NCBI RefSeq assembly: GCF_000513115.1
Contig: NZ_BAUU01000003.1
Coordinates: 62,001 to 126,000, forward strand
Direction of reading: 5' to 3'
Length of the DNA stretch: 64,000 bases
Origin: Halalkalibacter hemicellulosilyticusJCM 9152
Lineage (GTDB): Bacteria; Bacillota; Bacilli; Bacillales; Bacillaceae_D
The translations under genes were made by a program, and so were the position numbers. Below are positions 59,316 through 64,000 of this stretch, in pieces; position 1 is the stretch's first letter; each line of letters starts with the position of its first letter. The notes beneath the pieces are model-generated. The model was not told the DNA's origin, did no database searches, and saw only the letters and a program-made list of their open reading frames with translations.

Positions 59316-60623
59316 ATGTCACAACCGTACGTAAATGTTATTGGTGCTGGTCTTGCAGGAAGTGAAGCGACATGGCAGCTAGCAAAAAGAGGAATTCATG
59401 TTCATTTATATGAAATGCGACCTGTTAAACAAACACCAGCTCACCATACAGATAAATTTGCTGAATTAGTATGTAGTAATTCATTAAGAGGGAATTCATT
59501 AACAAATGCAGTAGGTGTTCTTAAGGAAGAAATGAGAACTCTTGATTCTGTTATTATACAATCTGCTGATCATGCTTCAGTCCCTGCAGGAGGTGCATTG
59601 GCAGTTGATCGGCACGAATTTGCTGGGATGGTCACGTCAAAGGTTAAAAACCATCCATTAGTTACCGTGTTTAATGAAGAAATAACGGAGCTTCCAGAAG
59701 GACCAACGATTGTTGCAACAGGTCCGCTTACTTCAGAAGCATTATCAAAGCAGCTTCGCAACTTAACTGGAGAAGAGTATTTATATTTTTATGATGCAGC
59801 GGCTCCTATTATCGAAACAGAATCAATTAATATGGATAAGGTTTATTTGAAATCAAGATATGATAAAGGCGAAGCAGCTTATTTAAATTGTCCAATGACT
59901 GAGGAAGAATTTGATCGTTTTTATGAAGCATTAACTACTGCCGAAACGGTTCCGCTTAAGGAATTTGAAAAAGAGATATTCTTTGAAGGTTGTATGCCAA
60001 TTGAAGTGATGGCAAATCGTGGCCGTAAAACGATGCTATTTGGACCTATGAAACCAGTTGGACTAGAGGATCCGAAAACAGGAAAACGACCATTTGCGGT
60101 TGTCCAGCTAAGGCAAGATAACACATCTGGAACGTTATATAACATTGTTGGATTTCAAACACATTTAAAGTGGGGACCACAAAAAGATGTTATTCGACTT
60201 ATCCCCGGGTTAGAGGAAGCAGAAATTGTTCGTTACGGAGTGATGCATCGAAATACGTTTATTAATTCACCAAATTTATTAAAGTCGACGTATCAGTATA
60301 AGCATAAAGAAGAACTATTTTTTGCTGGACAAATTACAGGTGTTGAAGGATACGTGGAATCTGCTGCAGCGGGGCTTATTGCAGGCATTAATGCGGCTAG
60401 GCTGTTAAAAGGGGAAGAGCTAGTTACCTTTCCTGAATGGACAGTGATTGGAAGTATGGCCCAGTATATTACAACGGCGAATCCGAAGAATTTTCAACCG
60501 ATTAATGCTAATTTTGGTCTGTTACCTCCGTTGGAAAAGCGAATTAAAAATAAGAAGGAAAGATACGAACAATTAGCTGAAAGAGCATTAGATACAATTC
60601 AGAATTTTGTGAAAAAAGTGTAA
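59316..60623 (+). CDS. trmFO: tRNA (uracil-54-C5) methyltransferase, folate-dependent (TrmFO/Gid)
   Basis: FAD enzyme that makes m5U54 (ribothymidine) in tRNA using methylene-THF. 435 residues: N-terminal FAD motif [33 protein letters not shown] with a catalytic-region cysteine, [15 protein letters not shown] with the second cysteine, and the C-terminal [21 protein letters not shown] 59316 follows GGAGGAAC; nine earlier codons are open but non-homologous. It precedes xerC as in B. subtilis. Confidence 0.97.
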   Translation: MSQPYVNVIGAGLAGSEATWQLAKRGIHVHLYEMRPVKQTPAHHTDKFAELVCSNSLRGNSLTNAVGVLKEEMRTLDSVIIQSADHASVPAGGALAVDRHEFAGMVTSKVKNHPLVTVFNEEITELPEGPTIVATGPLTSEALSKQLRNLTGEEYLYFYDAAAPIIETESINMDKVYLKSRYDKGEAAYLNCPMTEEEFDRFYEALTTAETVPLKEFEKEIFFEGCMPIEVMANRGRKTMLFGPMKPVGLEDPKTGKRPFAVVQLRQDNTSGTLYNIVGFQTHLKWGPQKDVIRLIPGLEEAEIVRYGVMHRNTFINSPNLLKSTYQYKHKEELFFAGQITGVEGYVESAAAGLIAGINAARLLKGEELVTFPEWTVIGSMAQYITTANPKNFQPINANFGLLPPLEKRIKNKKERYEQLAERALDTIQNFVKKV

Positions 60624-60637
60624 ATAAGATTGTCAGG

Positions 60638-60673
60638 GCTACTAAATCATGATAAAATTTAGTAGCTTTTTAC
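60638..60673 (+). terminator. Intrinsic terminator after trmFO
   Basis: 10-bp stem GCTACTAAAT / ATTTAGTAGC with a CATGATAAA loop and a TTTTT tail. Confidence 0.9.
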
Positions 60674-60779
60674 TTGAAGTGGTGTTTTTAACCAATGTGC
60701 ACTATCGACTAGATTGAAATAGTATTCGAAATGCTGATAAATGAAAATTCAATTTATGATGAAGGTGAAGGAGTGTCCT

Positions 60780-61682
60780 ATGCTGCAAAAGTCGAATTGG
60801 ATACAATTATTTATTCAGTACCTTCAAATGGAAAAAAATTGTTCAATCCATACGGTGCGAAATTATGAAGGTGATTTACTCCATTTTACTCATTTTATGG
60901 AGAAGTTAGGTGTAGTCTGCTATACAGATGTTCTTTCGGATCATGTAAAAAAGTATTTAACAGAGCTGTTTGAAAAAAAGTATGCGAGAAAAACGGTATC
61001 AAGAAAAATTTCAACCTTAAGAAGCTTCTACTCGTTTCATCAACGAGAAGAAAGGGTAAAGGATAATGTCTTTACGTTTATTCATTTACCTAAATCCGAA
61101 CATAAATTACCTAACTTTTTGTATGAGGAAGAAATGAATCATTTATTTGAAGGGCTTTCAGGTCATCGTCCAATTGACCAACGTGACCGAGCACTTTTAG
61201 AATTATTATATGCGACGGGGATGCGTGTAAGTGAGTGTAGTCAGTTGCTCATAGAACATATAGACTTTTCAATTGGAACTGTTTATCTCATGGGGAAAGG
61301 TCAAAAAGAACGCTATGTTCCAATAGGCTCTTACGCTTTAGATTCTATATATACATATATTCACAATGGTCGAGCGCAATTATTTAAAAAGACGAAAGAT
61401 TCGAATCAGCATCTTTTTTTGAACTACCGTGGTGGACGATTATCTGAACGAAGTATTCGAACGATTATGCAAAAGAGAATGGATCAAACTGCATTACAGA
61501 AGAAGTTACGTCCTCATGATATCCGCCATTCCTTTGCTACACACCTATTAAATAATGGAGCTGATTTAAGGGTTGTACAGGAATTATTAGGTCATGAGCA
61601 TTTATCGACAACCCAAATTTATACCCATGTGACAAAAGAACGATTACGTGATGTGTATAAACAGCACCATCCAAGGGCATAA
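60780..61682 (+). CDS. xerC: Tyrosine recombinase XerC (CodV)
   Basis: Resolves chromosome dimers at dif with its XerD/RipX partner. 300 residues: a SAM-like N-terminal core-binding domain and a catalytic domain with Arg149 (ATGMRVSE), His246 and Arg249 (PHDIRHSFATHLL), His272 (LGHEHLS) and nucleophile Tyr281 (IYTHV). ATG 60780 follows AAGGAGTG; upstream codons are not homologous. It is the first gene of the codV-clpQ-clpY-codY operon. Not a phage integrase: no prophage or att site adjoins. Confidence 0.96.
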   Translation: MLQKSNWIQLFIQYLQMEKNCSIHTVRNYEGDLLHFTHFMEKLGVVCYTDVLSDHVKKYLTELFEKKYARKTVSRKISTLRSFYSFHQREERVKDNVFTFIHLPKSEHKLPNFLYEEEMNHLFEGLSGHRPIDQRDRALLELLYATGMRVSECSQLLIEHIDFSIGTVYLMGKGQKERYVPIGSYALDSIYTYIHNGRAQLFKKTKDSNQHLFLNYRGGRLSERSIRTIMQKRMDQTALQKKLRPHDIRHSFATHLLNNGADLRVVQELLGHEHLSTTQIYTHVTKERLRDVYKQHHPRA

Positions 61683-61706
61683 ACGAATAAAGAAGGAGGA
61701 GAAGAA

Positions 61707-62249
61707 ATGAGCGATTTTCATGCTACAACTATTTTTGCTATTCATCATAATGGAAAGTGTGCGATGGCTGGTGACGGACAAGTGACGTTTGGAAATGCTG
61801 TTGTGATGAAGCATACAGCAAAGAAAGTTAGAAAATTATTTCAAGGAAAGGTTATTGCTGGCTTTGCTGGTTCAGTTGCAGATGCTTTCACACTATTTGA
61901 AAAATTTGAAGGGAAGCTTGAAGAATATCATGGAAACCTTCAAAGAGCTGCGGTTGAGTTAGCGAAAGAATGGCGAAATGATAAGGTGCTTCGTCGACTT
62001 GAAGCTATGCTAATCGTTATGAATAAAGAAAGCCTATTGCTCGTTTCAGGGACAGGTGAGGTTATTGAGCCTGATGATGGGATTATTGCGATCGGTTCAG
62101 GTGGCAATTATGCCTTGTCCGCTGGTCGCGCATTAAAAAATCATGCTCCTGAACTAACTGCCTCTGATATCGCAAGGGCATCATTGGAGACTGCTGGAGA
62201 AATTTGTGTGTATACAAACTTACATATTACGTTAGAAGAATTACATTAA
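61707..62249 (+). CDS. hslV: ATP-dependent protease subunit HslV (ClpQ)
   Basis: Proteolytic core of the HslUV/ClpYQ (CodWX) protease. 180 residues opening [29 protein letters not shown], quoted as [11 protein letters not shown] then GDGQVTFG. Like Bacillus ClpQ, it has a serine after the initiator Met and a five-residue extension before the TT that is N-terminal in E. coli HslV. Later motifs are [14 protein letters not shown] and [12 protein letters not shown]. 24 bases after xerC, 19 before the hslU TTG start. Confidence 0.97.
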   Translation: MSDFHATTIFAIHHNGKCAMAGDGQVTFGNAVVMKHTAKKVRKLFQGKVIAGFAGSVADAFTLFEKFEGKLEEYHGNLQRAAVELAKEWRNDKVLRRLEAMLIVMNKESLLLVSGTGEVIEPDDGIIAIGSGGNYALSAGRALKNHAPELTASDIARASLETAGEICVYTNLHITLEELH

Positions 62250-62268
62250 AACGATAGGAGTGAACAAA

Positions 62269-63657
62269 TTGGAAGCTAATTTAACTCCACGACAAATTGT
62301 AGATCGGTTAAATGAATTTATTGTTGGTCAAGAACAAGCGAAGAAATCGGTCGCTATCGCTTTAAGAAACCGCTATCGTCGTAGTTTACTTGATGAGAAA
62401 TTAAAAGACGAAGTTACACCTAAAAATATATTAATGATTGGTCCGACAGGTGTTGGTAAAACAGAAATTGCAAGAAGGCTTGCAAAACTAGTGGGTGCTC
62501 CATTTGTGAAAGTCGAAGCAACGAAATTTACAGAGGTCGGTTATGTTGGTCGTGACGTTGAATCTATGGTACGAGACTTGGTTGAGACTAGTGTTCGAAT
62601 TGTCAAGAAGGAAAAGGTTGAAAAGGTGCGTTCACAAGCAGAAAAAATGGCTAATGATCGAATTGTCGAATTACTCGTACCAACCGGAAAAAAATCAACT
62701 TCTTATAAAAACCCTTTTGAAATGATTTTTGGACAGCAGAATGAAGAGAATGAAAGTGAACCTCAAGAAGTAGATTCACTAAAAGAAACTAAACGCAAAA
62801 TGGCTCATAAGCTTGCATTAGGTGAATTAGAAGATCATTTGGTTACAATTGAAGTTGATGAACAATCACAGAATTTTATGGATATGTTCCAAGGGGCTGG
62901 CATGGAACAGATGGGAATGAATATGCAGGAGATGCTTGGAGGAATGCTACCTAAAAAACGTAAGAAGCGTCGCCTTCCCATTTCTGATGCTCGAAAAGTT
63001 CTTGTTGACGAAGAAGCCCAAAAGCTAATTGATCCTGATGAGGTGAATCAAGAAGCGATTACGAAAGCTGAGCAGTTAGGGATTATTTTCATTGATGAAA
63101 TTGATAAAGTTGCAAGTAAGGGGCAGCAATCAGCTGATGTTTCGCGAGAAGGGGTTCAACGAGACATTTTACCGATAGTAGAGGGCTCAACGATTATGAC
63201 AAAATATGGAGCGATTAAAACAGATCATATTTTATTTATCGGTGCAGGTGCTTTTCATATTGCCAAGCCATCTGACTTAATACCTGAACTTCAAGGGAGA
63301 TTCCCTATCCGTGTAGAATTGTCTAATTTAACAGTCGATGACTTTGTCCGCATCTTAATTGAGCCTAATAACGCCTTATTAAAGCAATATAGTGCACTTC
63401 TAGAAACGGAAGGTATAAGAGTGGTCTTTTCAGACGATGCTGTTCATAAGATTGCGACAATTGCAACAGAGGTCAATCAAGATACTGAAAATATAGGTGC
63501 CAGAAGGCTGCACACATTACTTGAACGTTTGTTAGAGGACCTTTCCTTCGAAGCGCCAGATATCAATTTAGAAGAAATTGCTATTACTCCAGAGTATGTG
63601 GAAGAAAAACTGGCAACAATCGCAAAAAATCGCGATTTAAGTCGCTTTATCTTATAG
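62269..63657 (+). CDS. hslU: ATP-dependent protease ATPase subunit HslU (ClpY)
   Basis: AAA+ unfoldase of the HslUV protease. The TTG at 62269, eight bases after AGGAG, gives [17 protein letters not shown], the family N-terminus (462 aa); GTG 62260 is the alternative. Walker [16 protein letters not shown], pore loop [10 protein letters not shown], an I domain with many charged residues (about 110-240), Walker [12 protein letters not shown], and sensor region [12 protein letters not shown]. The C-terminus LSRFIL inserts into HslV. Next gene codY. Confidence 0.97.
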   Translation: MEANLTPRQIVDRLNEFIVGQEQAKKSVAIALRNRYRRSLLDEKLKDEVTPKNILMIGPTGVGKTEIARRLAKLVGAPFVKVEATKFTEVGYVGRDVESMVRDLVETSVRIVKKEKVEKVRSQAEKMANDRIVELLVPTGKKSTSYKNPFEMIFGQQNEENESEPQEVDSLKETKRKMAHKLALGELEDHLVTIEVDEQSQNFMDMFQGAGMEQMGMNMQEMLGGMLPKKRKKRRLPISDARKVLVDEEAQKLIDPDEVNQEAITKAEQLGIIFIDEIDKVASKGQQSADVSREGVQRDILPIVEGSTIMTKYGAIKTDHILFIGAGAFHIAKPSDLIPELQGRFPIRVELSNLTVDDFVRILIEPNNALLKQYSALLETEGIRVVFSDDAVHKIATIATEVNQDTENIGARRLHTLLERLLEDLSFEAPDINLEEIAITPEYVEEKLATIAKNRDLSRFIL

Positions 63658-63735
63658 CTAAGAATGTAATGGGATGGTTAAAGACTAAAATTGAAAAGAA
63701 ACAGATTGGTCCTGTAGATAAGAGGAGGCAATGAA

Positions 63736-64000
63736 ATGAATCTATTATCAAGAACACGAAAAATTAATGAAATGCTACAAAAGACAGTTGGTCAGCATGT
63801 TAACTTTAATGACATGGCTGAGACGTTATGTGACACGATTGCTGCTAACATATTTGTCGTTAGTCGAAGAGGGAAATTGCTAGGGTATGCGATTAAACAA
63901 GAAATTGAAAATGAACGAATGAAGAGAATGTTAGAAGAAAGACGTTTTCCTGAAGAGTATACAGAAGGTTTATTTAAAATTGATCATACGTCTGCTAACA
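63736..64000 (+). CDS. codY: GTP-sensing pleiotropic repressor CodY (3' end outside window)
   Basis: Global nutritional regulator responding to GTP and branched-chain amino acids. Only the first 88 codons are present, all in the GAF effector domain: [16 protein letters not shown], then [20 protein letters not shown] and GKLLGYAI. The C-terminal winged HTH lies beyond the window. ATG 63736 is seven bases after GAGGAGG. Position after hslU matches B. subtilis. Confidence 0.96.
   Translation, partial: MNLLSRTRKINEMLQKTVGQHVNFNDMAETLCDTIAANIFVVSRRGKLLGYAIKQEIENERMKRMLEERRFPEEYTEGLFKIDHTSAN

Noticed and set aside
60780-61682. Phage or island integrase
   Set aside because: Sequence and position (xerC-hslV-hslU-codY) are those of the housekeeping XerC; no att site or phage genes.

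Overview
This window is a stretch of core chromosome from a low-GC, endospore-forming Bacillaceae bacterium. It carries spoVM, codY, prpC/prkC, fapR and clpQ/clpY (hslV/hslU), and its gene order closely follows the Bacillus subtilis pyr-to-codY interval. The palindromic intergenic repeats and several gene absences suggest an alkaliphilic Bacillus-like genus (Alkalihalobacillus/Halalkalibacter type). That genus-level guess is an inference from memory, not a database result.

Layout: (1) 2-8141, the end of the pyrimidine operon, pyrC(partial)-carA-carB-pyrK-pyrD-pyrF-pyrE, tightly packed with overlapping stops and starts. (2) 8142-8598, a gene-free stretch rich in repeats. (3) rqcH on the minus strand, then a Ca-type P-ATPase, yicC, remA, gmk, rpoZ, coaBC, priA, fmt, rsmB, prpC, prkC, rsgA and rpe. 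(4) spoVM (26 aa) and rpmB (minus strand), converging on a shared terminator. (5) yloU, fakA, a DegV/FakB-type protein and recG. (6) The FapR-controlled lipid operon fapR-plsX-fabD-fabG-acpP, with a clear FapR box on its promoter, then rnc. (7) A reversed two-gene insert (14-TM MFS drug exporter and a UPF0435 protein) between rnc and smc. (8) smc-ftsY and ylxM-ffh-rpsP-khpA (SRP and chromosome maintenance), rimM-trmD-rplS with an L19 leader, lepB-type signal peptidase, rbgA and rnhB. (9) A FliK-like protein plus an orphan FlhB C-domain protein, a 52-aa charged ORF, sucCD, dprA, topA, trmFO, xerC, hslV, hslU and the start of codY.

Two features stand out. First, five conserved genes (pyrK, rsmB, smc, rimM, trmD) have broken reading frames, at sites that look like miscounted homopolymers. 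Several of these genes are essential, so assembly error is more likely than decay. Second, intergenic spaces carry at least four families of palindromic repeats: a ~170-bp element (A), a ~40-bp GGCCACTGAAAAAGT hairpin (B), an ~84-bp two-helix element with covarying stems (C), and GAGGGTGTTC hairpins (D). They usually sit just downstream of stop codons, and one A copy contains a nested B hairpin. Family C is the best candidate here for an undescribed structured element. No rRNA, tRNA, CRISPR array, transposase or prophage was seen.
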